From Nymphaea colorata (lineage: Eukaryota; Streptophyta; Magnoliopsida; Nymphaeales; Nymphaeaceae), in the NCBI RefSeq assembly GCF_008831285.2, contig NC_045139.1, positions 34,941,706 to 35,005,705 on the forward strand: a stretch of DNA of 64,000 nucleotides. Reading direction: 5' to 3'. The notes under the pieces were generated by a model that saw nothing but the letters and a program-made list of their open reading frames with translations, was not told where the DNA came from and searched no databases. The translations under genes were made by a program, and so were the position numbers. Shown piece after piece: positions 24,049 to 36,494 of this stretch (within the stretch, counting starts at the first letter, position 1; each line of letters starts with the position of its first letter).

Positions 24049-25502
24049 GCGGGGTCTCGGTGAGGGAGTCCTCTATCTGAAAGGTGAGAGCTTTGATTGG
24101 GTTATGCTCGGTGTTCTCTTGGAATATTTCACGGAACTTTTCTAGGAAGTTTGTTGCTTAGTGGGTACGGAACGTTTTCGGATTCGTTTTCGTTTCGGGG
24201 GATTAGGGCATGGAACACCGTGCTAAACATATGCTGCTTTTATCGGTTTCGCGTTTGTCCTATACCTCGGAGCTCTAGAGTTACGAGTTTGTGGAATTAG
24301 TGACTACTGTGGTATTTGTTTTTCGGAAAGGAGGGGGCTGCTATTTGCTTGTGTTGTTGCCCCGAATATGGAAGTTGAATTGAATATGACGTATCACGTA
24401 GGTGGCGTTTCTAATAATTACAGATTTGGAAAATGCATGTAGTATGTGAAGAAAACGACGCATGTATTGTGGTAAGTGTGCTTCTTGGGGGAATCTAGTT
24501 CTCTTCAATGGACAGATTTAGCGGGTTTTTAAGAGAAAATTTATGGAAAAAATCAATTGTTTAGTCAATTTCTTTTTCTCCTTGCTGAGAAATTTGTACG
24601 GTTAAATGGTTCTGAAAGTCTCTTGTTATCTTCGTCACTTTTTGTGCAACATGGGATTGGAATTGTTGTTAGCTTGAGAAACTGGCCTTTTCTTTTGTGA
24701 GCTCCCGAATTCTCTTCATTATTTGTCCCTCAACCTTGGAACAACAATAAGAGACTGCCTCTTGACATGGAATTGCATGTATGTTCTTTTATTCTTAATT
24801 TCAATTTCTTAAGATCGCAATGATACAATTTATTGGCCAGCTATGAGCTTGTAGTTGCTTGCCTTTTGCACTTGTTGGTGGTGCTCTTTCCCTTTCCTGT
24901 GGTTCTTTTTGTGAGCATCTCTTGATTCCTCATAACTTTCAGTCTTAGTAATTTAAAATAACCTGGTGTTCTGTCCTTTCCTCCGGATGCATCCTGAGAA
25001 CATTGATGGGTCTAGCTTGTGCTTTCCATTGAGTAGTATGTTCCAATATATTGCACTGTTAAGCAGCAAGCTGTTTGGTTGATAGCATGTCAGGGTTAGA
25101 TAGTGCTACATATGTGTCAGATTCCACAAATCTGGTGAAGCTTCTTTGCTGTGTACGAGTTATTTTGGTGTTTTGAAACTATTGTGTTATGCTCTAATAG
25201 GGCTTGGGTTGGTACTTGTTGGACTTGTTATGTGTGTTTCTACAGAGTCTTGATGTCTTGGGAGTTTGTTTGCACAATGAAAGACTTTTGGTTTCATTAG
25301 AAATTTAGGATATCCAAGCAAGAGCTGTTGTGCTTGTGATCTATAACAGACTTGTTGCAGCCAATTTCAGTCATCTATTTTCTGTTTTCTTGTATGTCTC
25401 ATGCCTTTAAAGAGTTCCAGCTGGCCGCTACTAAAGCTTTTCATTGGTACAGTGTAGTCTGCAACATTGTTGGGGCAGAAGGCTGTATAGTTGTCTGCAA
25501 TC
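23849..25502 (+). promoter_or_regulatory. CLPC leader with CT/CTT microsatellites and probable 5'-UTR intron
   Basis: A (CT)n tract at 23849-23893 and a CTC/CTT tract at 23985-24047 are the pyrimidine-rich sequences common in plant core promoters and 5' leaders. A good donor (AAAG then GTGAGAGC) lies at about 24083. Pyrimidine-rich acceptor candidates lie near 25360-25369, before the start codon at 25503. This suggests a 5'-UTR intron of about 1.3 kb, a layout known in some plant Clp genes. The transcription start cannot be fixed from sequence alone. Confidence 0.5.
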
Positions 25503-28500
25503 ATGGCTGGGACGATGGTACAGTCTTCAATTCTTCCTGCTGACATCGTGAGTAAGAGTAATAGACAGCTTTCTAGCTCTGGGAAAGCTAGACGGTCGGT
25601 CAAGATGATGACTACTATCCGAACAAGCAGCCCAAGGCTACAAGGTTTCAGGGGTTTGCGTGGGTCTAATTCTTTGGATATGCTTCTGAGAACTGGTAAA
25701 GATTTTCATGCCACTGTTGCATCTTCTATTTGTGCTCCAAGAGGCAAGGGAAGTCGAGGAGTAGCTGTAGCTATGTTTGAGCGTTTCACTGAAAAAGCTA
25801 TAAAGGTTATTATGCTTGCACAGGAAGAAGCAAGACGCCTTGGCCATAATTTTGTTGGTACAGAGCAGATTTTGTTAGGTCTTATTGGTGAAGGAACAGG
25901 TATTGCAGCAAAAGTGTTAAAGTCAATGGGAATCAATCTAAAGGATGCGAGAGTGGAGGTTGAAAAGATTATTGGTAGAGGTAGTGGATTTGTTGCTGTA
26001 GAAATACCATTCACACCTCGTGCTAAACGTGTTTTAGAGCTTTCTCTGGAAGAAGCTCGCCAACTTGGTAAGGTTACATGCAGCCTATGCATTCCATGAA
26101 GCTACCTTGTGCCATGGTGCAGTAAATATACTTGGTTCAACTTCTTTACTTGGTGTTTTCTAATTGCAGGCCATAACTATATTGGTTCAGAGCACTTACT
26201 TCTAGGATTGCTCCGTGAGGGTGAAGGTGTTGCTGCTCGCGTTCTTGAGAACCTAGGAGCTGATCCAAGCAACATACGCACACAGGCAAGTCCCTGGCAA
26301 CTGTCATCTGCATATTATTTTCAGTTGATTTTATGGTCCTCAATCGTACAGCCAATAGTCTACAGATCTAAGACCAGGGTGTCGGTCTCCTTTCTTAGTC
26401 CTAGATTTGCAATGCATGGTTATATGAGATGTACATTCATGCAAAAACACAAAAAAATGTGAAATTTGTGCCACAATATTTGGGCATATTCCAGACTAAA
26501 CATGGAAACATCTCAGGTCTCCACTATCTTATGTGACATCTTGCTTTTGGTATGATCTGTGTGTGCTCAATTTTCTTACTGCAACAGGTTATTCGCATGG
26601 TTGGAGAGAGCACTGAAGCAGTTGGAGCTAGTGTTGGGGGAGGAAGCAGTGGCAACAAGATGCCAACATTGGAGGAGTATGGCACAAATTTGACAAAATT
26701 GGCAGAAGAGGTACATGTATTATGAATTATTATGCTAGTGCAAAGGAGTTTTGCCATTAACAGTTATATTGATCACCTGTTTTTCAGGGAAAATTAGATC
26801 CTGTTGTTGGACGACAGGATCAAATTGAGCGTGTTACCCAGATACTGGGGAGGCGGACAAAGAACAATCCTTGCCTTATTGGAGAGCCGGGCGTGGGAAA
26901 GACCGCGATTGCAGAAGGCCTGGCTCAACGGATTGCAAGTGGAGATGTACCTGAAACCATTGAAGGAAAGAAGGTAATTTCAGGCTTAATCTGACTTATT
27001 GTAGATCATATTGTATGACAAAATGATAAAAACAAGCTATTGGCTCTGTGAGTTGTTAAGTAATGTATATGTTTTGGGTGATGCTAATGCTGATAAATTT
27101 ATATTCTGATTCCTTTTTTCCCTTGATTGTGTCTGCATCCCTTGATTCTGCCTATTAAGTTCATGTTCTGATCTGAATCTGCTTAATGTTGATGTGAATA
27201 TTGGTTCAGGTGATTACTCTTGACATGGGTCTTCTTGTTGCTGGTACAAAATACCGTGGAGAGTTTGAGGAAAGATTAAAGAAGCTAATGGAAGAAATCA
27301 AGCAGAGTGATGAAATAATTCTATTTATAGATGAGGTCCATACTCTAATTGGGGCAGGGGCAGCAGAGGGAGCCATAGATGCTGCAAACATTTTGAAGCC
27401 AGCTCTTGCTAGAGGAGAACTTCAGGTGATGAAATCGTATCTGATGGGAAAGTTTACCTATTGTATTGACATAACACCCTGAAGAATGAAGACATATATT
27501 GTTGGAAAAATCACTTACCAATTATTGGTCCAATTTATGTGCAGTGTATTGGTGCTACAACATTGGACGAGTACAGGAAACATATTGAGAAAGACCCTGC
27601 CCTAGAAAGGCGGTTTCAACCTGTAAAGGTGCCAGAACCAACCGTTGATGAAACCATTTTGATCCTCAGAGGTTTACGTGAACGCTATGAGATTCATCAC
27701 AAGCTCCGATACACTGACGAGGCCCTTGTTGCTGCTGCACAACTGTCACATCAGTACATCAGGTCAGTATTTGGGGCCATTTTGCAGTTTACATCATGAT
27801 GGCAAACTGTCATTGACATTCATATGCACATTGTCACAAATATGGACATTGGACAATATTTTGAATGTATGAAAAAAACAGAATTTTTATTGGGAAAATA
27901 TTGAAAGCTTTCAAGATATTGTAAGTATTGCAATGTTATCCCACTTTTCCAAAAAATCCTTCTTCATGCACTTTAAAATTTAAATGTATGCGAAAATTTA
28001 AAAAATGTTTTGAATATTTTGAATAACTTTTGTAATAAAGTTTGTGGAATATGATAATTAGTAAATTTTTTTATTAAATGTTTATATATTTTAAGCATTT
28101 GAGCTTCCAAGATCTTCCCAAGAGAAAAAAAAAAAAACTACAATGAAGGACGTCATTAGTAAATACTTTAGAATGATATTTGTGAGGATGGTTTTGCATT
28201 CAAAGTATCTCTTCAGTTTGATTTGTATCCAGTAGGATCTCTTGTGCCTATTGTGTAAATGAGTTTTCCGTAGTTGCCAGAACATTGGATATAACAACAC
28301 ACAATAAGTTTACAGGAAATTAAATTTTCTTGACTATCCCACAGGTTTCTAACTTCATTTTCTTGAGCAGACATTGGCACATTCTAGTGATGATGTTTTC
28401 ATTTTTTTTATAATGATGTGGCAGCATAATTTATAAAATAGATGTTTTGGCACATGTCTTAGGCCTTGTTATTAATTCTATTCATTTAAACGTGTACAAT

Positions 28501-31500
28501 GCTCATGTTTAAGGACTTCGAGCATGCGGTTGGTTGACTTGAGTGCGTGTCTAAGGAACTGATACAGTATAGTTTAGTATAGACCGGATCCTCTTATATA
28601 AAAATCCGTTTATGCTTATTTTGACTTTGCTGTATTTTTGGGTTTGGATCTTTTATTTTTGTGGACCCAAGATCCAATTCGGATCTTAGGCTTAGGCCCC
28701 TTAAAAGGGCATCTTTTCTTGTGGTTAGGGCTAGTTGATGATTTAAAAAAATGCTAATTCTCTTTTAGTATTGAATTTCTCTTGTTTTCCTGCAATTTTT
28801 TCCTTTGTTTGGGTTCAGATGGGGGCACCAAAGAACACAAACAAAGGTGAAAATTGCAGGAAAACAAGGGAAAAAAGAAATTCAATGTTAAAAGAGAATA
28901 AAGAGAATTAGGGTTTTCCTAATCATCACTAGCCCCAATCACAAGAAAAATGCCCTTTTAAGTGGCCTAAGCCTAAGATCCAAATTGGATCTTGGGTCCA
29001 CAAAAATAAAAGTTTTAAACCCAAAAATACTTCAAAGTCCAAATAAGCCTAAACAAATCCGAATATAATAAGATCCAATCCATACTAATACTGCATCAGG
29101 AACCAATTGCTTGTATGCTTTTACTGAACTTATTGATGCTGAGCAATTCTGGTTTTAGAGAGAAAGATTCAGCTTTCAGCTAAGTAACATGGGATTATCA
29201 GAACTGGAACTGCCCAAGCTGTGTGGCTTGGGTGTGGTACGTGGTCAACATGAGTACTGTCAGCCACACCCACCTGAGTCAACAGCGACCCGGGTACAGT
29301 CAAACATGACTGGATTCTATTTTAGTTTTTTCAGTTCACTTAAAAAGTGATTTATGGTCCCGACCAACCCCTACTACACCCCCCAACCCCAACCCCAACC
29401 CCACCCCACCCACCCACACACACACAAAAATCAACTCCCAAAAAGAAAAAAGGAAAAAAATGTGTTGCCTCTCTGTGTCTGTGTCTGTATTTTTTCTGTC
29501 AGTGGTGTTTTAGACTAAAATTGATGGACCGTGAGCAACAGGCTTACTCTGTTTTATCTGTTGTTACATCTTTTCATCCTTTTTATCTGTTTAACTTTGT
29601 TTTATGTATTCTCTTTGATTGTATAATCTGTTGTTTTTGTTCAGGTTTTTCTCGGTTTGTTGTGAACCTATTTTAGCTGACATATATAATCTATTTTATA
29701 TGTAATAATCTGTTTATTGTATAATCTATTTAACTTTTATATAATCTAGTTTATGTGTGTAAGCTGTCTTAACTGTTTCTATTTTTAATTTTGATCTGTT
29801 TATTGTGAATTTGACCACCTGTTCTTGCTGACATACACAAAAAACGATAATCAGTTGTACACCTTACTGTATAATCTGTTTTATTGTTTACTCTGTTTTA
29901 CTTTTATTATTGGCTCTGCTTTATTGTTTTTTGTTGAGTCATTGATGGAATTAATATTATGATAGCTTGTTAGTCGTTAATGTTATATATATTTTTTTGG
30001 TTTGTGCCTTGTCGATAGTTTCTTACACACTCGCCCACCCACACAGCCGTTACAGCACCCTTACCCATCGGGGGACTGCTGCACCTGCACCCTACACCTG
30101 TGTGACATAGGCTTTCAGTAGCCATAGTCAAGGATAACTGGTTTAGGGAAACATTTGGTTGCTATTACGTTTTAGGCAACCATCAAGAAGATAGGTTTTA
30201 GTTGTGATCTGCATCAATTGCCATTCTGGACTATCCATAAGTTTCTGTTGGATTGGTGATTTGTCGCAATCCAACCACGTGTCATTTGGTGTATGATAAA
30301 GCTCATTGGCTGAATTAGTTGCTGAAGCATATCTGATCCTTGGAAAAGTAGTCTTGTGCATAGAGTTTGCAGTTCTTATTTATTTTCTGATGGAGTGGTG
30401 ATTTGTCACAATGCAATCACATGTTATTTGGTGTATGGTGAAGCTCAATTGGCTGAATTAGTTGCTGAGGCATATCCTGTCCTTGGGAAAATAGTCGTTT
30501 ACATATAGTTTGTAGTTCTTATTTATTAATGTACTGGAACTGCAGCAGACCTGTATTTCTTTCTGAACTGAGGTTTTCTGGCATTACATTCATGCATTCC
30601 TGACGAACACTATCACAATGCAGTGACCGCTTCCTACCTGACAAAGCAATTGATTTGATTGATGAAGCTGGTTCTCGTGTACGGCTTCGTCATGCACAGG
30701 TTTGGATTCTTATATTTTTATCATATTTATTCTATTTGATTAGAATTAAAAATGTGTTTTATTGAGTGTCTTGTTGACATTTGGTTGCAGCTTCCTGAGG
30801 AGGCCAGAGAACTGGACAAAGAGCTTAGACAAATCACCAAGGAGAAAAATGAGGCTGTTCGTGGTCAAGATTTTGAGAAGGTATGTCGATTGATACAACC
30901 TGCATTTTGCTGGCTGTTGCGTGGGGGCTCGATTTTCTCCGGTGCTTTTTCTCATTGCATGTTACTTATGTTGAATATCATCATCATAAATTGGCATGGC
31001 TTGTCAGGAGATCATCACTGTAGGCAAACCATATTCATAAGAACGGTGGTGTATAATTTTGCATATTTGTAGCGTCATATAAGGATTGGGGAGAGGATTC
31101 TGTTAACGGTTGTATAATAAGTATGTTCATGCACTTTAAAGTACAGCGAGGATGTTGCATGTTCATGATTTCCAGGTGTGTCAAATGGGATTTCATGTTT
31201 TTGGTAGAATATGACACTGTTTTTGTTTCCTATCATATAGGCTGGTGAGTTGCGGGATCGTGAAATGGAACTGAAGGCACAAATTACAGCTCTTACAGAA
31301 AAAGGTAAAGAGAAATCAAAGGCTGAGACTGAGGCAGGTGATGCTGGTCCATTGGTGACAGAAGCTGACATACAACATATAGTGTCTTCGTGGACTGGCA
31401 TCCCTGTAGAGAAGGTCTCCAGTGATGAATCTGACCGGCTCCTCAAGATGGAGGAGACTTTGCATAAGCGGGTAATTGGCCAAGATGAGGCTGTCAAGGC

Positions 31501-32419
31501 TATCAGCCGTGCTATCCGCCGGGCCAGAGTTGGCCTCAAGAATCCAAATCGTCCAATCGCTAGCTTCATATTCTCTGGTCCCACTGGTGTTGGGAAGTCC
31601 GAACTTGCAAAGGCTTTGGCTGCATACTACTTTGGGTCCCAGGAAGCTATGATTCGTCTTGATATGAGTGAGTTTATGGAGAGGCATACTGTCTCCAAAC
31701 TCATCGGCTCGCCGCCTGGTTATGTTGGCTATACGGAAGGTGGCCAGCTCACAGAGGCAGTGCGTAGGCGTCCTTATACTGTTGTTCTCTTTGACGAGAT
31801 TGAGAAGGCACACCCTGATGTCTTCAACATGATGCTTCAGATATTGGAAGATGGTCGTTTGACAGACAGTAAAGGTAGAACAGTAGACTTTAAGAATACT
31901 CTTTTAATAATGACATCTAACGTTGGCAGCAGCGTGATTGAGAAAGGTGGCAGAAGAATTGGGTTTGATCTTGACTATGATGAGAAAGATAGCAGTTACA
32001 ACCGGATCAAGAGCCTAGTGACAGAGGAGCTCAAGCAATACTTCAGGCCTGAGTTCCTGAATCGTTTGGATGAGATGATAGTTTTCAGGCAACTCACCAA
32101 GACCGAGGTAAAGGAGATTGCAGACATAATGTTAAACGAAGTGTTTGAGCGGCTTAAGGCGAAGGACATAGAGCTCCAAGTAACTGAGAGGTTTAGGGAT
32201 AGAGTGGTTGAAGAGGGTTACAACCCAAGCTATGGAGCGAGGCCTTTAAGGCGGGCAATCATGAGGCTGCTAGAAGATAGCTTAGCCGAGAGGATGCTTG
32301 CTGGTGAGATTAAGGAAGGTGATTCTGCAATTGTTGATGTGGATTCAGAAGGGAACGTGACAGTTCTCAATGGGGCAAGTGGTACAGCAGAGCCCTTATC
32401 ACCGGCTCTTCCTGTATAA
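25503..32419 (+). CDS. CLPC: Chloroplast Clp protease chaperone subunit ClpC (Hsp100/AAA+)
   Basis: Nine exons: 25503-26067, 26170-26285, 26588-26710, 26788-26973, 27210-27425, 27545-27762, 30624-30699, 30791-30880 and 31241-32419, keeping frame to give 922 residues. Residues 1-90 are a Ser/Arg-rich plastid transit peptide; the mature part starts near MFERFTEKA (91) with two Clp-N repeats. AAA-1 has Walker A GEPGVGKT (300-307) and Walker B LFIDE (368-372). A UVR-type linker (~525-560) follows. AAA-2 has GPTGVGKS (643-650) and LFDE (713-716). The protein ends EPLSPALPV, much like monocot ClpC. Known role: stromal ATPase that unfolds substrates for the ClpP/R core and assists import at the inner envelope. 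I chose the ATG at 25503 because the frame upstream has no ATG. Intron 2 uses a GC donor (26286). It looks fully functional. Confidence 0.97.
28556..29103. mobile_element. Foldback MITE in CLPC intron 6
   Basis: Two arms of ~250 bp are reverse complements around a ~25-nt spacer near 28812-28837. Outer ends read GGAACTGATACAGTAT and, on the other strand, GGTTCCTGATGCAGTAT. Paired inner words include GATCCAATTCGGATCTTAGG against CCTAAGATCCAAATTGGATC. No coding capacity. Intron 6 (27763-30623) is the longest intron of the gene, and this element makes up about a fifth of it. Confidence 0.8.
29385..29430. repeat. C-rich simple repeat (CCCCAA/CCCACC/CA) in CLPC intron 6
   Basis: A run of CCCCAA, CCCCAC and CACACA units on the plus strand. 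On the opposite strand this gives closely spaced G-runs. Confidence 0.8.
30243..30527. repeat. Diverged ~142-bp tandem duplication in CLPC intron 6
   Basis: Two head-to-tail units, starting TTCTGTTGGATTGGTGATTTG (30243) and TTCTGATGGAGTGGTGATTTG (about 30385), keep the same word order through ATTTGGTGTATG, GGCTGAATTAGTTGCTG and AGTTCTTATTTATT. Scattered substitutions suggest an old event. It ends about 100 bp before exon 7. Confidence 0.8.
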
Positions 32420-32687
32420 ATGACGAGTCAGTTGTCATAGCGCATCAGCACTGTATCATTTATTCTTCTTTTATGAATTGATCTCCGAATATATGCATGA
32501 GAAATGTGAGCGCTGAAGCATGATGTAAGAGAAGTGGAATAGGACATCTCATTGCTCATGTCGGGTACTGGGACGGTATGTGTTCATAAATACATAGAAG
32601 TCTCCCAACGATTCAGCACTTTCTTTCACGACTGTAACCTAGTGTTTTCAGTTTCTTCTTAGGTTTTCATTGCCTTGTAATTAACAA

Positions 32688-32693
32688 AATAAA
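32688..32693 (+). terminator. CLPC polyadenylation signal
   Basis: AATAAA lies 269 bp after the stop codon, following a T-rich 3' UTR. It is the first canonical signal downstream of the gene. Confidence 0.6.
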
Positions 32694-32699
32694 GTACTT

Positions 32700-35130
32700 G
32701 GAGGCTAATAGCTTTGCAGTCTGAATCTAATTTTATACTTGTTTATGTGGTGTGGACTGTTACTAGTCTTTATTGTCGAAAATGTGCTGAACGAACCTGG
32801 TTAACGTAGTCGTGTGTGAATTCAGCGGACTTTGTGTGTTGCTAAGATGCTTCAAATGGGTTGTCAAATATACATTCTTAGGTCTAGTTTTGTGTGTGAG
32901 GGATTGTTTTTCGGCTCAGAGGAGCGTAGTGTAACCGGGCCGCAAAGTGATTCATGAAAAAGGGTTTTGGTTTCAAATCTTTATGATCGCTGTCATGCTT
33001 TGGTGTGCTACTCTTCTTTTTTACTGTAAAAGCTGGCAGACGTTACTCCTGATTTGAAGGACATGTTCATTTAGGTCCTAATGCATCCAAGTTTGTTAAA
33101 TTTTGAGCCATTGGCTTTCATGAGATCGATTATCCTTTTATACCACGAAATGGTTCATGTGATAAAGGTTTCTATTTTCTTTGTTTGACACCTAAACTGT
33201 AATATTTGGACAAGTGGGAGCACAAAAACTTTGGTGAACACCTACACCGATTTTTAAAAAGATTTTTCATCAATAGTATGTTCCTCTTTTCATTCAACCT
33301 TACGGACATAATGTACAAGATATGTTTTGCGGTGGAAAGTAAGTTGCAGAGGACGTGATTCTAAATTAAATACTAATATTCTAACATATAACTTGGAAAT
33401 TTAACGGCCGTACTGTATACAAATAATTTGGACATGATTTTTTAATGTGCAACTTAGATGATTTAGAGCATAATTTCCATCGAACAGATCATATGAATAT
33501 ATATATATGGGCCTGACTGCAATATTTCAACTTCTAGCTAAGGTTTTCACAACATAGGCATTTCTCCCGGTTATGTGTGTAAGTGGTAGGTCAATGGTGG
33601 CTTCAAAAAAATGCATTGATGTTTGAATTTAAAGAAATGGAATTACAGTAACAACCCACTGTGAGGTCGGGTTAGTCCCCAACATTGGATATTATTAAAA
33701 ATGTTCACATGGTTTATAAAAGGGGTTGTTTAAATATTTAGTTGCTTTAGGCGGGGTTGTTACACTTACAAGTCAAATATTGTCCTTCCTAGATTTTGAC
33801 AAAGCACAGGCGCATTTCGGCCAGAAGTCGGACCAAGTCAGTGTTTAGTGTTACCGATGGATTTCAACCACCCTCATCTGAGGGTGACATTTGTTTCATG
33901 GCTGGTCTGGCTAGGGTTGTGGAATAGATGAGGTATAGGAACTTTACCAATTACTCTTCTTGTATAAATATGAAACGCAAATAAATTCTTAAATATCTTT
34001 ATAACTCAATCTATGTCTAAGCTACGGGCAGAGGCACGAGTAGGAACTGTATGGGCAATTGCCTACCAGACCCACAAAAAGGCTTATTTTCATATTTGAT
34101 ACTGCATAGTAACTTTTTCATTTAGATACAAGTGCTCCTTAAAAATTTAAATATTATAATTTTACTCCTTAGCAAGAATTTTCTGGCTCCGCCTCTTGTC
34201 TGAGTCAATTCTAACTCTAACCTTTTCAAAGTGGTGGAGACTATGCAAAGGTCTACATTTTTAGTTGTTTTTTTTCTCTTAAGACTTAAAAATATTGGTC
34301 CACATATATGGTTGTATCCAGTGTAGGATTTCTAATTCAAAGTATGTTACTCCAGAAACCACATTGATTCTTGATTTATTTTTTCAATCAAAATGAGCTG
34401 TTTAATCACTAAAAGCGAATATTTCTGATAAGACACCTATGTCCCATCTAAGCTCATGTTTATTTTATGATTTATCAACAGATGCCACAAAAACATCAGC
34501 AATATTTTAAGAAAACCACTCGATTGATGCAATATATCTAAAATTTCCTATCTTTATGTTCTAGTTCTTTTTTCATGAGATCGTATGTAACTTGTTGCGC
34601 TTAATAGCCGCTTGTATTAAAAAGGTGCGCTTCGAAGGTCGATCCCAGTAATGTGCATAAAAAACCATGGATTTAAGGTTCGATTTAGGGAGAAGAGAAG
34701 GGAGGGTGGGTGTGGTGTCCGACTTTAAATCCATGGATCTGAGATCCTAATGGTCTCAGCCACCGTGGATCTGAGATCTACAGTCTGAGATCTACAGTGA
34801 AACAAACACAGCTTTAAAGAGTTTGTTTGTTTATTTTTTTTTTTTTAATCATGAGATTTTCTCTATTAGAAAAACTGCTTATAACAAGTAATTTGTTCTT
34901 CCTTATGTACCATTGTCAACATGTAGAAGAACAAGCATCGAAATTATGTAGATCATGCATCCATATCATACATGTAGGCAGGTAACCTGCCGATTGCATT
35001 TCAAAGATTGGTGTTCCCTTTACCTTGCCATCCGATTCCAAGGCTGCATTAGTGTTTGGTACAGGTATCCAAAATGAACTTCAACTAGTACACTGATCCT
35101 ACCATATTGGCACAAGATGGTTTATGCTAG
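32700..35130. other. Intergenic stretch between CLPC and the SCPL segment
   Basis: A/T-rich non-coding DNA. A TRIM LTR relic lies at 33660-33764. Positions 34025-34199 have GC-rich ends (GGGCAGAGGCACGAG and GGCTCCGCCTCTTG) around an AT-rich body, like a small hAT-type MITE. The words GGATCTGAGATC recur near 34732-34795. No gene is supported. Confidence 0.6.
33660..33764 (+). mobile_element. Solo TRIM-type LTR relic
   Basis: The block runs TGTGAGGTCGGG, CCCCAACATTGGATATTA, GTTTATAAAAGGGG, GGCGGGGTTGTTACA, the word order of plant TRIM LTRs (CCCCACATTGG, GTTTATAAA, GGGTTGTTACA). No primer-binding site or second LTR follows, so it is a solo or truncated LTR of a family related to, but distinct from, the element at 6571. 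Confidence 0.6.
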
Positions 35131-35131
35131 G

Positions 35132-35690
35132 GATGCCAATCTATTCGACTTGGATCGGATGTTCGACCGAATTGTTTCAAAAAAATCGCATGCAGAAAAA
35201 AAATTTAATATCTAATTAAGAAATCAAATCGGATTCAGATTTAAGAAAAGACATCCGGTCTGATTTAGATTTGGATTCAAATATCCACAAATACCCAATC
35301 GAACTCAGATTCAAGTTTGGATTCAGATAGGCATGTTTTTAAATAAATATCCTATATTTAATTCTCTTACATTTTGAAAATCGACCAGATTCGGTTCAAA
35401 ATCTGAATGCAAATTCAGACAAGAAAGTACAAATTCGGAAGAAGAATGCCATTCCACTCCACTTTTGGTCAGCACTTTGAATGATCTGTCTGACCTGAAT
35501 CAGTGACCTTTAGTAGGAACCAGATTATGATATTGGATTTCAGATTCAGTTTTGGATGCCTTTTCTTTGTTAGTATTTGAATCTGAATTCGAATTCAAAT
35601 ATATAAATATTTGGAAAAGTAGATATAGTTAAGTGTATGTATGACTCGAATCTGATCTGTTTGATCTGTTGACATTTGCAGTTGATGCTC
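35132..35690. repeat. GATTCGGATTC-rich element with TAGGGATGCCAA end
   Basis: It begins TAGGGATGCCAATC and is filled with variants of GGATTCAGATTTGGATTC and their complements. It ends near GTTGACATTTGC, which partly inverts the start. The style is that of non-autonomous hAT-like plant repeats with TAGGG ends. Its right part (from about 35530) is also present in the second SCPL segment at 59405-59530. Confidence 0.45.
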
Positions 35691-36471
35691 ATGCCACTTA
35701 AACCAACAATTGGCAACATGCCAGTCTTTTGACTGAGCTACTGCACCAAACCCCATCACAACATCTGTGTACTAGTTTCTCAAAATGCCAATTATGCTTT
35801 CATTTGAAGTGCAAAGTTGTTGAATTGCGTACAAACAAAAGGTGAAACGTTAGGTAGCTGATTTTAGCCTCAATTGCTCTTCAATTATCTTTATTATAGA
35901 TATATGGATATTATATTTACTTTTCATGCTTCCAAAATATTTTTTCTACTTGCCAGTTCTTCTAGAATGATCTAAATTCGTGTGAATTTTTGACAGTGAG
36001 GCTTCCATTGTCACTTGTAAGGGTTGCAGGAAGATCCACAATCACTAGAGCACAAGAGCACATTCAGGATGCAAAGCGTAACGACTTGATTGGCAGATCC
36101 TAACTTGCTCCCTAACAGTTCAGTACTCTCTAAAACCTGAGTTAATGACAGTGTGTCAATATATCCTACATTTTCTGTCCCACTAAAGTGAGGGTAAATT
36201 CATTGCTAAAACAGTGAAATGTGGACGGCTGCTTTTTAATGACAAAAATCATTAAAAAGTCCACATGATGTGCGCATTTCGTTCAATTGCCCTCAATAAG
36301 AGACTAACCAAACTACATTCGCTGATTAATGACAAAATCTCGAGTAAATTGCATAAGCTATATCCAAATGGCACTGGAATTCTTACATAACTTCAGTGTT
36401 ATTTTATTTCCTCGCTGTTTTGGTTTATTTCCTTGTGACAGAATCTTCCTTTAAATCCACCCCCCGCCACA

Positions 36472-36494
36472 CCCCCCCCCCCCCCCCCCCCCCC
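36472..36494. repeat. Poly-C run of 23 with CA-rich flank
   Basis: Twenty-three C residues in a row followed by CACTCACACACA units, in the 3' flank of SCPL copy A. Copy B has only a short (CA)n tract at the matching place (60317-60331), so the C run expanded in copy A, unless the base count is a sequencing artefact. Confidence 0.85.

Noticed and set aside
23746-24063. 105-codon Ser/Leu-rich frame over the CT and CTT tracts
   Set aside because: It is a translation of microsatellites in the CLPC leader; there is no start context or domain.
25491-25502. Upstream in-frame TTG as the CLPC start
   Set aside because: There is no ATG there; the first ATG in frame is 25503, which matches the MAGT start of monocot ClpC proteins.
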